DNA from: Toxoplasma gondii ME49
Taxonomy: Eukaryota > Apicomplexa > Conoidasida > Eucoccidiorida > Sarcocystidae
DNA: 64,000 nt
Reading direction: 5' to 3'
Assembly: GCF_000006565.2 (NCBI RefSeq)
Contig: NC_031479.1
Location: 1,116,001 to 1,180,000, forward strand
The position numbers and the translations under genes are program-made. Positions 1 to 10,764 of the stretch are shown in pieces (the stretch's first letter is position 1; every line of letters begins with the position of its first letter). The notes under the pieces were generated by a model that was not told where the DNA came from, did not search any database, and saw only the letters and a list, made by a program, of their open reading frames with translations.

Positions 1-70
1 GATTCGCCGCTCAAGAGCCTGTGCCGCTTCATGGCATGTGTTGTCCTGTGATTGACTTGTCACGCATCAC

Positions 71-375
71 CGGTAAGAACAAGTTCCGACAGTGAGCACA
101 ACATGAAAGAGAGGTGGTTCCTGTAGGTTCGCCTGTGTCGGTATGTATCTTTGTTTGATTCGTCCCTTGAGCTCTTCGTCGTCTGCTGCCGGAGCTACAG
201 TGCTTAACGAAAAACCGGAGGAAGTACCCACGGTGTTGGGATGTACAAGCAAATATTTTACCAGTACTTCCGATATGGGCTGTACCCTGCTTGAGGTATC
301 CCGCAAGTGTAGACGAAGGAGAGGCAGATGCAAACGGACGGGCGGAATGGTGACCACGCGTACGACCCGCCAACA
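71..375 (-). CDS. Partial gene at left edge, one internal exon, unrecognised
   Basis: An open frame on the minus strand is bounded by a convincing 3' splice site (pyrimidine-rich tract ending TTTTCGTTAG, exon from 375) and a possible donor CCG|GTGATG at 71, giving 101 codons plus two bases. The translation has a mixed, non-repetitive composition typical of coding sequence (for example PISEVLVKYLLVHPNTVG and DDEELKGRIKQRYIP). A second minus-strand frame over 29-451 contains a hydrophobic stretch (LTLLCSAVMFSLVLAG) just upstream and could instead mean an exon starting near 430; the two cannot both be right. No family is recognised. Remaining exons would lie left of the window and possibly between 400 and 1,800. 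Confidence 0.38.
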
Positions 376-1877
376 CTAACGAAAACATAACTGCTGAACA
401 CAGCAGCGTTAAAATATTTGGCCTACTGAAAAATAATGAAAATTGTGCCACGGCTATGTTTCCGTTTTCCTTCCCTTGGCCATGAAGAGGACGGCTTCCT
501 GGCGACGAGCAGGTACCACGAAGTATCGCTACTCCTATTTAAGGAAAATCTTGTTCTTCGATCTCACATACTCTCACATACTTTTCTATCCAAACTACTC
601 CGTAGGTTTCGAGCGAGCACTCTACCGTGGTAACCCGGAAATTTGACAAGTGTCTAGCACAGCCTGGAGACTGATTGAACCAAACAGGGGTGTTCTCGTA
701 TTTACTTCGATGAGAGCACGGGGAAAGTCAATAACTCTCTCATGTTTTCTTCTGCTGTGGGAATACATTTTTGCCGCTTTGGTTCAACGGACAAGCCCTG
801 CCATGCATAAGTTGCCTTTGTAAATGTGAAGTGCTACCCGTTGCATTTCGTATTTCGTCGCGCCGCGCGAGCGGGAGACGTGTACGACAGCACGAACATC
901 ATACGTGTTATGCTCGGAATGTCAACTTTCGGTCACAGTGCTTCAGAATGCTGTGCCCCACAGGACCGCATACTTTTTTACCATGAATGCCAATTAACCA
1001 GCGTTTCTCGATTTATGTGTTATCCAACTGGAAGAATGAGATGTAAAAGAACAAGATTATTCCGTTATGCACCAAACTTTGTGGCTAACTGTTGATTGAA
1101 GGAAGTGTAAGTAAAACCGAAGAGAAAAAAGTGTCTGTATTTTTATTTTGCGAGCGTGGTGACTTTATGCTTCCATACCAGCGAATTATTTGTGGAGTCC
1201 CCCCTCAGCCGTAAAAAGTTTCTAAACGACTGAGGCGGTTGAGATTCCTGTGTGCATGGTTCGGCCATCTGGGCTGGGCTTTGGAAGGCTACACGTATTC
1301 AAAGCGGCACGCAGACTGGCGCGCCGAAAGACAAATGTCAGTTTCTGCTCGTCAGTTTCTGCCTACTAAAACGTTCCCGTTCGAATGGACTCATGCTTCT
1401 TGCCTTTTTCACCTCCTACAGCTAGCGTGCTCTCGGAGCTGACCATGTGAATCAAAAAGTAGAGACATTTGGTAGAGAAATGCCACTCGTAAAAACGTCC
1501 GTTTTTCTGTTTAGGATGTGTGCATCTCCGGTGTGCAGTGCACCGCGAGAACCCTGGATTCAGAATTTTTTGCTTCTGCAAGTTCGACTTTATATTCGTG
1601 AATTCTCTGTATCAGGGTAGGCCAGACCAAATTGTGTAACGAAGAAGACTATGTGTGCGTCCAGAGGCTTCTGCCCCACAGATACTGCCTGTCTCTTTTG
1701 AATTTGCATTCGTAAAATGTTCCCGCACCAGTCAACCGTAACATGATCATTTCCCACAGAAATGGGAATTGTGTCTGTCTATTCTTCAAAGAAACGACGA
1801 GAGACTGGTCGCACGCCGGACTCAGCAGACAGCAGTGGTGTGACTGTTTCTGATGTAGAACCTGCGTATGTCCTTTT
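376..1877. other. Non-coding or unresolved, upstream of the 1878 ORF
   Basis: About 1.5 kb of lower GC with only short unsupported ORFs. It probably holds the promoter and 5' UTR of the plus-strand gene starting at or near 1878, and possibly 5' exons of the minus-strand gene at the left edge. No RNA gene or repeat was seen. Confidence 0.4.
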
Positions 1878-4418
1878 ATGTCTGCGTTTCACAAGCGAGC
1901 TGTGAAACCTGTTGTGTTTCTTTCATCACTGTGGGTGCCATCTGTGCACTTATTTACGCGCTCACACGGCGCCCATTTTCTTCAGAGTTGCTCTTGCTCC
2001 AATATGCGCTCTCGAATTCCTCCAACTTGCCCCGCGTCACCGGATTATCACCATGGCTTGAGCAGCTTCGAGGTGGCAAAGAACGACAACGAGAAGAATT
2101 TCCTAGCAAAGCCTCCCACGGCGCTGATTGATGGGGCATCTCCCCGGCTTTCCGCAGTCCCCATACTAAACAACGAGAAACGTCAAAGGACACTCCAGAA
2201 CACGCGAATTTCAGATGGTGTACTGTTTTTCAGAGCATCGGAGAATTTTCCACCGATGAACGTCTCAGATGGAAAGCCCCACCAAACAGAAGCACAAGAT
2301 GCGCCTGGACATGCGATGAAAGTGAATGCAGGTAGCAATGCACAGCCGTTTCCGACCACGCCTGTCGGAATCATGAGTGAAAAGGTGAAGCAGTCTCCCA
2401 CCAAATCGAGTCGTGGATGTGGGTGTCGCAGACGCTTCTCTGTGAGAGACGAAAAGCCTCGCAAACAACAGGCCGGAACAGCAACGAAAGAAGTAAGCGT
2501 AGTTCGACCACACACCTTACCACCGGAAAGGCGCCATAACGGCTCTGCAAATGAAGGGAAAAGACTCCCTCAGCTCATACGTGCCTATCATGAGCGACTC
2601 AATCGTACACATTTTGCTGGGCTCTCAGACAGGGAGCCGCGGTGTCACAGTGTTATCCCATTAGAGCCATCAGTTTTTGACATCGGGAATTCTAAAAACA
2701 AGAGACGACGGAGAATGTCTCATCATTCTTCTGAAGTGCTTTCTCCTGGGCCTTCTGATGAGCTGTCTCACTCTTCAGAGAAAATGGCCAGCAATACTAC
2801 CAGATGTCTTTCTGAGGAGGACGACATCGATATAAAACATAGCAGCTCGGCGAACAAGAGGTGCAGACGACGGTCTGATGGACGGTTCAGTCATCCCTCT
2901 CTCGATGCCGGATCAACCGAACAACAGCTGCTACCGGAAAATTCTCCTTCGCCTGCTGCGGTTCCGGTCTGCTCTTCAGCCCAAGGAGAATCAAAAGAAT
3001 GTCGTCGTTCTTCGGAGGCTCCTCCTCGAGAATCACCTTTTGGTCCTGTAGAATTCAGGCTGGCTGATGCTGACGTCTGTAGGTCAGCACCAAGTTCTAA
3101 GGAAATCAAATTGAATAACAGAGAGAAGCTACAGACCGATCAGGGGCATGACACCGAGTCGGGACCGCTCCGACAGCAGCCCATGCCGATGGATCCTCAC
3201 ACAGCGGTCGAACTTGTTCTGAAGTTGTGGCAGCCCCTCCCGCCTGCCTCCTCTCTCTTAGAGAATTCTAAAAGTGTGAGGCAAGAACTCAGGGAACTTC
3301 TTGCCACGAGGAAGCAACGCAGCGAAACTCTTTCCACTCCGACGCCCTCCCCCTCTGATAGCGAGTGTCGAGCGTTTCTGTTCGAGTGTCTGTCGGCCCC
3401 GTTACCGGCTGAAGAACAGTGTGGCGAAGTGCCATCCGGTTTTGTTTCAGCTGTGTCAGAGGACAGTTCCTGGGACCGGAAAAACAACGAGGCCACACTT
3501 TGCACGAGTGTGCCTGCGACATCACTGGCTGTTTCCAAGACCACTGAACCAAATCCCTTCAGTTTCACTGCGGGACTCCGGCACGAAGGGAGTCCTTCCA
3601 CTTCTGGCAACGAAACGAGGCCCCGCCGAGCCAGACGGATGCACAATCCGACTCCGGAAGGACTTGTTCCTCCCGTCGCTTGCGGGGGAGAATTTACTGT
3701 AACGGGTGGAGGCGGAAACGCTATTCAGACGCGACCAGCGCCAACGGTGAGTTCAGCCGGATCTCCGATGAGGAAATTTGGGATTCACCAAGCAGGGGGC
3801 TCCTTGTTAATCGGCGTCGAGGCAGCTGTGAACGCACCACCAATTCGAGGCGACAAGCCCCACGGGAACAAAGCTGGGAGCAACGGCCGCCCCAGCCACG
3901 TACATGACACACTCGCCAGTTCTTCTGCGTGCCACCGACATCTGCAGCTTCTTAGGTCTGGTGAAACTTTCAGCCCGGCCCAAAAAAGCGTTCGGTTCTG
4001 CCATGCCGAAACCGTTTCAGGAGACCGCCTTGCCTTTCGGTTTGACGCGAAGGCACCGTGCAACAACAAGGGCGTGCCCACGAATGGACGGGGAGCAAAG
4101 GGTTCATCACCAAGACAAAGCTTTCTAGAGAAAGAGCAAAGTTTCTTTCCTCCCAGTGTCGCGAATGTCGCCGTCCAAGAGAAGTGCGTACGGCTGTCCC
4201 TCTTCTCGAACAGAAAATATCACGGACACGAAAATCCCCTCATTCAAGAAGCCAACAAATGTTGCGAGGAGGTCCACGCATCAGACACCACAGAGGCGTA
4301 CGACGGGGTTGTGGAAACGTCTTACTCTGCCATGAAAACGCGTAGTGGTCGACAAGTGAAGCTCAATCATGCACGTTTCCCTGGTCTCCGGACTTCCGGG
4401 GAGCTGGTGCCCGCATGA
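1878..4418 (+). CDS. Large disordered basic Ser-rich protein, unknown function
   Basis: Single open frame of 846 codons ending in TGA at 4418. The first ATG (1878) has a poor context. A good 3' splice site (CCCATTTTCTTCAG at 1969-1982) and a later ATG at 2004 leave open that the true start is internal or in an upstream exon. The protein is hydrophilic, rich in Ser, Pro, Arg and Lys, with basic clusters such as NKRCRRRSDGRF and RPRRARRM that look like nuclear localisation signals. Near residues 700-705 the stretch KSVRF fits the RVxF docking motif for protein phosphatase 1. The C-terminus carries MKTRSGRQVK, a basic TRSGR-type motif seen in several chromatin proteins. A strong internal donor (ACG|GTGAGT, 3749) could produce a shorter product. 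No folded domain was identified; nuclear location is inference. Confidence 0.7.
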   Translation: MSAFHKRAVKPVVFLSSLWVPSVHLFTRSHGAHFLQSCSCSNMRSRIPPTCPASPDYHHGLSSFEVAKNDNEKNFLAKPPTALIDGASPRLSAVPILNNEKRQRTLQNTRISDGVLFFRASENFPPMNVSDGKPHQTEAQDAPGHAMKVNAGSNAQPFPTTPVGIMSEKVKQSPTKSSRGCGCRRRFSVRDEKPRKQQAGTATKEVSVVRPHTLPPERRHNGSANEGKRLPQLIRAYHERLNRTHFAGLSDREPRCHSVIPLEPSVFDIGNSKNKRRRRMSHHSSEVLSPGPSDELSHSSEKMASNTTRCLSEEDDIDIKHSSSANKRCRRRSDGRFSHPSLDAGSTEQQLLPENSPSPAAVPVCSSAQGESKECRRSSEAPPRESPFGPVEFRLADADVCRSAPSSKEIKLNNREKLQTDQGHDTESGPLRQQPMPMDPHTAVELVLKLWQPLPPASSLLENSKSVRQELRELLATRKQRSETLSTPTPSPSDSECRAFLFECLSAPLPAEEQCGEVPSGFVSAVSEDSSWDRKNNEATLCTSVPATSLAVSKTTEPNPFSFTAGLRHEGSPSTSGNETRPRRARRMHNPTPEGLVPPVACGGEFTVTGGGGNAIQTRPAPTVSSAGSPMRKFGIHQAGGSLLIGVEAAVNAPPIRGDKPHGNKAGSNGRPSHVHDTLASSSACHRHLQLLRSGETFSPAQKSVRFCHAETVSGDRLAFRFDAKAPCNNKGVPTNGRGAKGSSPRQSFLEKEQSFFPPSVANVAVQEKCVRLSLFSNRKYHGHENPLIQEANKCCEEVHASDTTEAYDGVVETSYSAMKTRSGRQVKLNHARFPGLRTSGELVPA

Positions 4419-4490
4419 AAACTCGTTCTTTTTGGTGGAAGTAAGGGGAAACAGCAGTACTTGCACCGACTTTTTCCGACGCATACATCT

Positions 4491-6284
4491 TCAGTACCGC
4501 TTCCACGGACTAGTCCTGCAGCTCCGAGAAGTGTTGTCGATCCCTGGAACCCTCTGTGTGCATGTTGGCATCTGTGTTGTTGGAAAACGATAAAGTATGA
4601 CTTTTTCGGATCTGGCCACTTGCTGTTCGGCCCGTGCACGCCCAGACTTCGTTGATATTGGTGGCTGTCGGGCATCTTCAGTCAAGTTCTTTGAGAATGA
4701 GAGCGCATCGCGATGCTCGCTATACCGACAAAGAATGTCTACTTTGCACCCCTCGACTGTTACGTGGTGGCGTGGGACACGGAATCACGCGTCGCGAACT
4801 CCATTTGGGAGTTCGCTGGGGTGGTTGCCCAGAAAAGAGCTGCGCTGGGATTGATAAAAAAGCGTGGGTTCCCTAAAACGGCGTGGCAGGATTAATCGCT
4901 TTGACACCGGGTCTTCCCTCACACCGATATCGCTCTGTCAACCTACGCTAATCAATGGTTTTCTCTGTAAGCCGCCGTGCCAACGCACCATAAAGAAACG
5001 AAAACTTACACCAGACAAACCACTTTGCTCTGTCTCCCCTCGAAGGGAAACTTTTTCGCAAGAATCTCTGCTACAGTTCCACTGAAACTGCAGCCTTGAC
5101 TGCTTTGCCTCAATCCCACATAAACCGCCAGCTGCTTCCCGAGGCACCCACTGTAGCCAGATACGTATAGTGAACTCTTCTGGTTTGACCCTAAGTACGG
5201 ACTGAGTCAAATAGATACAAGGAACTTGACACGCCTTAGCAGATCTACATAAACGACACAAGGGTATCGCGCTTTTAGATCAATCGTACAGAATATCAAA
5301 CCTAGTGGTGCGAATTCCTTGCAGCGCCTGTTGCTGCAAGCTCGAATTACAACGATGCATTTTCAGATTCCTGTGTTTCTGAGCGGAAAGAATGTGCATG
5401 GCAGCAGTTGTGAATTTCTATTACACTGTATAGCGCATCGACTGTATATACCAATCCCCCGTAAGACGAGGAATCTACAACGCATACCAGCAGAGACCCA
5501 GGCACCGCATGCAGCATTTGTGTTCACGTATTGCAAAGAGGAAGAAACAACACGGAATCAAGACGATGTTTGGAAAATGAGTGACCCTCTGTGTCCCTTC
5601 ACTGTCAACCTGGCATACGAAAGTTGTCAAGTGCTGCTCATGTGAGCTCGAAATTTCCTTGCCTTTGGGGAGAAAACCCCCTTCCGAAACTATCTTCTGT
5701 CAAAAACCCCAAACAACTGAGGCGTCAAGTCTTCTTTCCTTTATTGCTGCGCGCTCCGTGTCTCCTGCTTTCGAGGGTCTGTCTCCGGTCCCGTCTTCTC
5801 TTTTATCCTTGCAAAGTACCAACGCTTGCATGCACACACCGTGTACGCGAACGTCAAACACAGAGAAAAGCATGTGTCGCTTGTCCCTGCTGGAAGACTA
5901 CGAACTCGATTCTCTGACACTTTCGCATCGTTTCACCATCAATCCTTCTCGAACTTGAGCTGGCGTCGTTTGCTTGCCATTCCCACGCTGCGTGCGGCCT
6001 TTTTCACGGCAGAGGGGACGACGAACCTGGTTAGTGGTGCTTGTGGCAATTCGCGCCTTCTGTTCCGGAGGAATCTTCGTCGAGGAAGAGCCTAACACGA
6101 GAAGAGAGACTTTCTCCCCATTTGCTTTCTCTCGTGGGTGAAAGGAATTCCGTTTCGTTCGTCTGCAGGCCTCGTATTTTAGGAGCGACAAGGCGTTCCC
6201 CTCCGGCTCTGTCCCCTCGCGAACAGTGAAGAACCAACAATGTCGACCAGCCCCGGGTATGTCTGGAGTATCTTTCTTGGACAT
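4491..6284 (-). CDS. Possible three-exon small gene, unrecognised
   Basis: Proposed exons are 6284-6027 (ATG start, donor CCAG|GTTCGT), 5201-5010 (acceptor TTTGACTCAG, donor GGT|GTAAGT) and 4571-4491 (acceptor AACACAG, stop TGA). All junctions are phase 0 and the sum is 177 codons including the stop (176 residues). The middle exon is the best supported, with both splice sites strong and a coding-like translation (KPEEFTIRIWLQWVPREA). The outer exons are weaker, and extra exons may exist between 6,027 and 5,201 or upstream of 6,284, where another ATG-initiated minus-strand frame lies (6662-6321). It converges on the 1878-4418 gene, with stops only 72 bases apart. No family is recognised. Confidence 0.35.
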
Positions 6285-7869
6285 GTCACCGTTCAGTGTA
6301 AATGTTTAACCTTCTGAAAACTACGACGGATACCAGAAAAACAAAGAACTGGCTTGTCTCGGCGCTCGATCTGTCAATATATCCAGGAACGAAGGGTCCT
6401 TCTTCTGATAGAGCACGTTCACCGACACAGCGCGGCGCCGTCCGAAAAGACAACAGGAAGGAAAGAAAAACCTTGTTTCTTTGTTTGCGACGGATGAGCA
6501 GGGAACACGTGTGCGTGCTTTTTTACGGTTTCGCAGTAGGAGAAGTTGCACTTTCGGCAAATCGTTCTTCTGTCCCAGAAAGAAGTGCCTGCACTCAATG
6601 ATTTCATGTTTATGCCGTGACCCGTTCGCAGACTCTATTTTCCGAGGGCTTTGGTGTTGCATTTCGCAGTGAGAACGAGCTCTCCAGGATCCACTCTGCT
6701 GCCTCTGCCGTCTGACTTAGTCGACAGGTTCCCTGTTACCCTCTCTGTTCGTGCGTTCCTGTTGGGGGATGTTTCTTGCTGGCACATTTGTTTAGCCATT
6801 TTGTGTGTCTGTACACGTTTTACCTTTTCTTGCGTTCATTCTTTGCTTTTGAGGAAGTCCTGACCCCACCACGCGCCATTCGACTGGCGATGCCCTTCTT
6901 TCGCTGTCCGGCGGTGACCGCTTCACATGTGCCTGTTCACTGCTCTTTTCCTTCTCGTCTTCTACACGTTGCTTTCCATCGAACCTCACGATGCTTAATT
7001 GACACTGTTTCTCCACGTTGCTCTTTCTGGACATCCAACGATATCGTTTAATCCGCTGCTGGGACTGTATACTACCTACTCCCGGTGGTTCTACCAAGCA
7101 CCGATATTTATTAGCAGGACGGCTCTGAATACTGAGGCTCCTGACGGCTTGACTGGCGAATACTTGTTGTTCTACTACTTGTGAAGACTGGTCTCATCCC
7201 CGTGGACGAAGTTATCCATCAGATTGCCCGTGTTTCAGCATTGGTTCTTTCAGTGCGGAGATGTCCCTGTGCGCCGAATCGCTGGTGTATCCCATCCTTT
7301 ATTGGGCCTTCCCTCTATGTTCTTGTCAGTCTTGCTTCATGTTTCCTTTCCGACCCCCTCTTTCTTCGCCTGCATGTTGCCCTCACTTTTCAGACACCCA
7401 TTTGTCTTTCGTAAAGAGTGTTACGGTTCACTCCAACTGTGTTTGCTTTGTCTTTTCTGGCGTTCCCATTGCTTCTGTGCCGTCTCCGTCTCTCTCGCTG
7501 TTGGAGTTTCCCCTCGAGTTTCTCTCCTTTCCTAGTCGCGCGTTTCACCCGTAGTCCTCAGCTTTCTGCCTTCTGGCGGCTCGTTTCAACTTTCGCGTAT
7601 TCTCGCTCTGTTCCCTAGTGTTGTGATCGATGGAGAGGAGGATTTAGAGGCCCACCACTCAGAAAACAGGTGACTGTAGACTCTCCGTTACCCAGTGCAA
7701 AGTGGGTTCCTGGGTTCTCATGAACTGTCTTTACTCCTCACGTACTCGGCATTAGGTTCGAACTTCCGCGCCTAGAGCGCGGTGCCCCCTTGTGTCGAAA
7801 CAGCTAGTAACTCTTGTCCAATTTCGTGCGCCTGTTCAGCTTACTGCATGTTGGGGATCTGCCTGAAAG
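6285..7869. other. Unresolved region, likely 5' part of the 7870 gene
   Basis: T-rich on the plus strand with many short ORFs. It lies between the proposed minus-strand start at 6284 and the first plus-strand exon I can place at 7870, so it probably holds a promoter plus one or more upstream exons of that gene. None is supported well enough to call. Confidence 0.35.
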
Positions 7870-9608
7870 GACCAACCGAGTAAAGAGAGCCACTGGAGTG
7901 CCTGGGATATCGAACGTGACTCAGTTGCTAGACGCATGCAACCACGGTCTTCGTGAGTGCTGTGCACTATCCACGGAATGTATGCAGCAACCACATGCGT
8001 ACAATGTGTTACCGAAGTAGCATCTCAACTATGCCAGCGCATGACTGCTTTCGACTCCTGTTTCTTTCAGACTTGCGTTCGCGAACCTCACCCTCCTCTT
8101 GGATGTGCCTCAGCTTCCGGCGATTTGGGCGGTCAACGCCTGGAGGGAGCTGAACGGACTCTTCACGGAGATGAAGACGCTCGCTGGAACCAGTGACTTG
8201 CTCTACCCCAGCAACCGTTGTAAGTGGAAGAAATCTGTGCCTGTGTGCGATCCAACCTCTCTCCGCTTGTCAGTGAAAAACGGACTGTCTCTCATTTGGT
8301 CAGCTAGAAAAATTCTGTTCCCTTTTCTGAGCGGAAAACATACTCTGTTTCCTTTTGTAAGTGGGAAGGACTTCTGTTGGTTTGTGAGTGCACCGGGACA
8401 CGATTTTCTTTCTCCTTTGCGAGAGAAAAGAAGGCTTTGTCTCTGTTTTCTTGTCGCCCGTTTCGCCCCGCGCCTACGGGTTGATATGGACGTTACTCAG
8501 AGGGTGCCTCGACGAGGCAAACGGTGAAACACGGAGGTGTTTGGGGTCAGCTTCCTGGAAGCAGGTTCATGTGTGGCGCTTTGTTCTGTCGAAAGCGTTG
8601 CTACTTCGCATGCGCGCGCTCTTTTGGAGAGTCCGGAAACAGTGCTGAGTGGAAAGAACAACTGTGAGGACTTGGAAGTTCGACTGGCGTTCTCTGTTCT
8701 CTATGCCTCACTGCAGACAACCCGCAAAACGAAAAAACGAATCGGATGGGCCGGCCGAGAAAGTATAACCACGGTGAGTGCGAAAGTATGTTTCCGAGGA
8801 ACACAACAAACCTGTACAATTCTGGTTGAGACTTTGAGTCTGAGCCCAACAGAGGGATCTCAAATCAAGGAGTCTGGCGCAGGTTCGTGACACTTTCACA
8901 CCAGCGCACCGTGGGCGTTTGGTTTCGTTTTCTCATGAGACGCGTTTTCCCCTCGTACTTAGTTTTTTATCCAACACGCTCTTGATTTCACGTTCTGGTG
9001 GGGACGGGCGAATTCAGCTGGGCAGTGAAATAGGCAATGGTTTTTTCCACGCACTGTTTCGTGTATGTGGTCGACGTGTATAGAATGCGGATCTAAGAAC
9101 AAAAGGCCGGCTGAGTTTTGTATTGCTGTGCTTGCTGTTGCTCCGCTCCTCAGACTCCTGGATGTTCGGTACTCCCTACTGAAGGCCCCTTTTCAGCGGT
9201 GCGTTTTCTCCCTTGGGAAGTCAGGTTCACCTCGCCTTTGGCGGCCCGGCCTCCAATCTCGACTGCCTCGTTTCGGCCTCGAGACTAGACGTCGTAAATC
9301 CTAAGCGGAAAGATCCTGTTTTTTGGGAGTCCTTTCTGCTTGCTTCTGTCGCCGCGACCTGCCGATGCAGAGCGTGTCATCTGCTGCACCCCTGCGGAGT
9401 TTCAAAACAGAACTCTATCTGGAATTGCCAAGCCTGGCAGGGGAGAGCCCGAGGTGCGGGCAGTGAGTCTGCAAAGAAGGGCATGAACGGAGGGTTAGTT
9501 CTTTTTTCAGAGAAGTGCCACGTTCCCTTTCTTTGGCCTCTCCTTGCCACAGTGTTTGCGTCACTCGTTGTGCATGACGGTGCTGGACGCTCTGCTAATA
9601 ACAGCTAA
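7870..9608 (+). CDS. Multi-exon gene, 3' exons only, unrecognised
   Basis: Proposed exons: 7870-7952 (donor TC|GTGAGT), 8071-8219 (acceptor TGTTTCTTTCAG, donor T|GTAAGT), 8565-8773 (acceptor GGAAGCAG, donor ACG|GTGAGT), 8963-8997 (acceptor CGTACTTAG, donor TG|GTGGGG) and 9197-9608 (acceptor CCCCTTTTCAG, stop TAA). Codon phases match at every junction and the chain gives about 295 residues. The two middle exons are the most secure, with helical, leucine-rich translation such as ANLTLLLDVPQLPAIWAVNA and EDLEVRLAFSVLYASLQ. The tiny 8963-8997 exon and the 7870 acceptor are guesses. The 5' end is missing. Leu-rich helices could be HEAT-like, but no family is recognised. Confidence 0.42.
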
Positions 9609-10518
9609 AAGTTTGGAGTTCAGTACTTACGACAGTACGGTTATTGCGCCACATCGGTGATGTTCTGGGCGTAAACGATGTGGAGGAGTGGTGTTATCAC
9701 TCTGGTGAACAGCGAGAGAAATCAACAGCTCAGATGCTAGGATGATCGGTTCCACCGTCTTTTGGGGCTGATTACCTTGCGCACACGCGAATGTCTTGGT
9801 TAAAAGTGGATTTCATCATTCAGCGACACTAAGGTCTTTTCACATCGGTTATGTTTTAGGCGTAAAACCACGGGTGGATGACTGGTATTCTCTCGTATGA
9901 ACAACGAAAGAAAACAACCACTCAGACAATAGTGTGATCCGTACCATCGTACTGGGAGTAGTTTTTTCTGAGACAGGATCTCACCGAGTCTCGGAATATG
10001 TTGGAGTCAGAAGAGTCACCTTGGCTGACTGTGTACTTTTTCAAACGAGAATCCAAACCGGAAGACAGGAAGATCCACCGTTTAGCGTTGCAAACTTTGT
10101 TGCGACAGACAGATCCAACTGAGCACCATATATAATATAACAAAGATAACCAGGACAAGAGTACTCTGGATCCTTCTTCGCGTAGCGTTGTGTAACGAGA
10201 TGTTGCGTCCACTCCTGAATATCCGGAGCAATAAATGATGATTCGGTAGTGAACAAGGAGAGCCTTTTTCGCGCAGTCGGTCTCGGCTTTCACGTGTAGG
10301 CAGAGAGGGAACCCCGCCGTGGTCTAGCGAAACCAGCCTCGATTCTAGTTTTCAACACTGTGCCTCTGAATTGGTACACTTGCCCATTTGGATTCAGAGT
10401 GGGTTTGACGACCACAGGAAAATGCCACATGCGTCAACATAGAAAAGACAGACTCGCAGAGGGGGCTACTTTTTCATGTTTTGCAATACCAAGACGTCTG
10501 GTGGACGCGCGCCTTTAC
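9609..10518. other. Intergenic, with a diverged direct repeat
   Basis: No supportable exon. The stretch includes the 3' flank of the 7870-9608 gene and the two-copy repeat described separately; the rest looks like UTR or intergenic sequence. Confidence 0.4.
9650..9965. repeat. Diverged two-copy direct repeat, offset about 191 bases
   Basis: Two blocks, about 9650-9770 and 9841-9965, align along their length. Both begin CACATCGGT(G/T)ATGTT, run through GGCGTAAA, share a (C)GAGAGAAA/CGAAAGAAA(A)-CAAC-CTCAGA core and end in a GATC-GGTTCCACCGT / GATC-CGTACCATCGT segment. Identity looks about 65-75 percent by eye, with small indels. The repeat is non-coding in all frames. Confidence 0.6.
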
Positions 10519-10764
10519 TTAGGGATCGAGTGTTGCACACGGGGAAACAACAGAAACGGGGAGGATTCTTAAGAACGAACGCTGCAAAGTAAACAAGGCT
10601 AGTTCTACGGTAGTCAAGCCGCATGGCTGCTGACGTAACCAGCCGTGCACATCAAACGGGAGACGTGTCGTTTCATGGTCAAATTGCCACGGATAGTCAC
10701 TCGGGAAATCCATCTTGGCAAGTTCAAAGATATGTCCCTCGAGAAAGACGCTGAAGCTGCGCAT
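10519..10764 (-). CDS. Short coding-like ORF downstream of VPS15, unrecognised
   Basis: ATG at 10764 to TAA at 10519, 81 residues, with coding-like composition (LAKMDFPSDYPWQFDHETTR, PFDVHGWLRQQPCGLTTVEL). It lies about 1 kb beyond the VPS15 stop on the same strand, so it is either a small separate gene, the last exon of one whose other exons lie between 10,765 and 11,700 (a basic minus-strand frame is open over 11649-11371), or chance within the VPS15 3' UTR. A possible acceptor ends CCTACTCAG just upstream of the ATG. No domain is recognised. Confidence 0.3.
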   Translation of the reverse strand: MRSFSVFLEGHIFELAKMDFPSDYPWQFDHETTRLPFDVHGWLRQQPCGLTTVELALFTLQRSFLRILPVSVVSPCATLDP

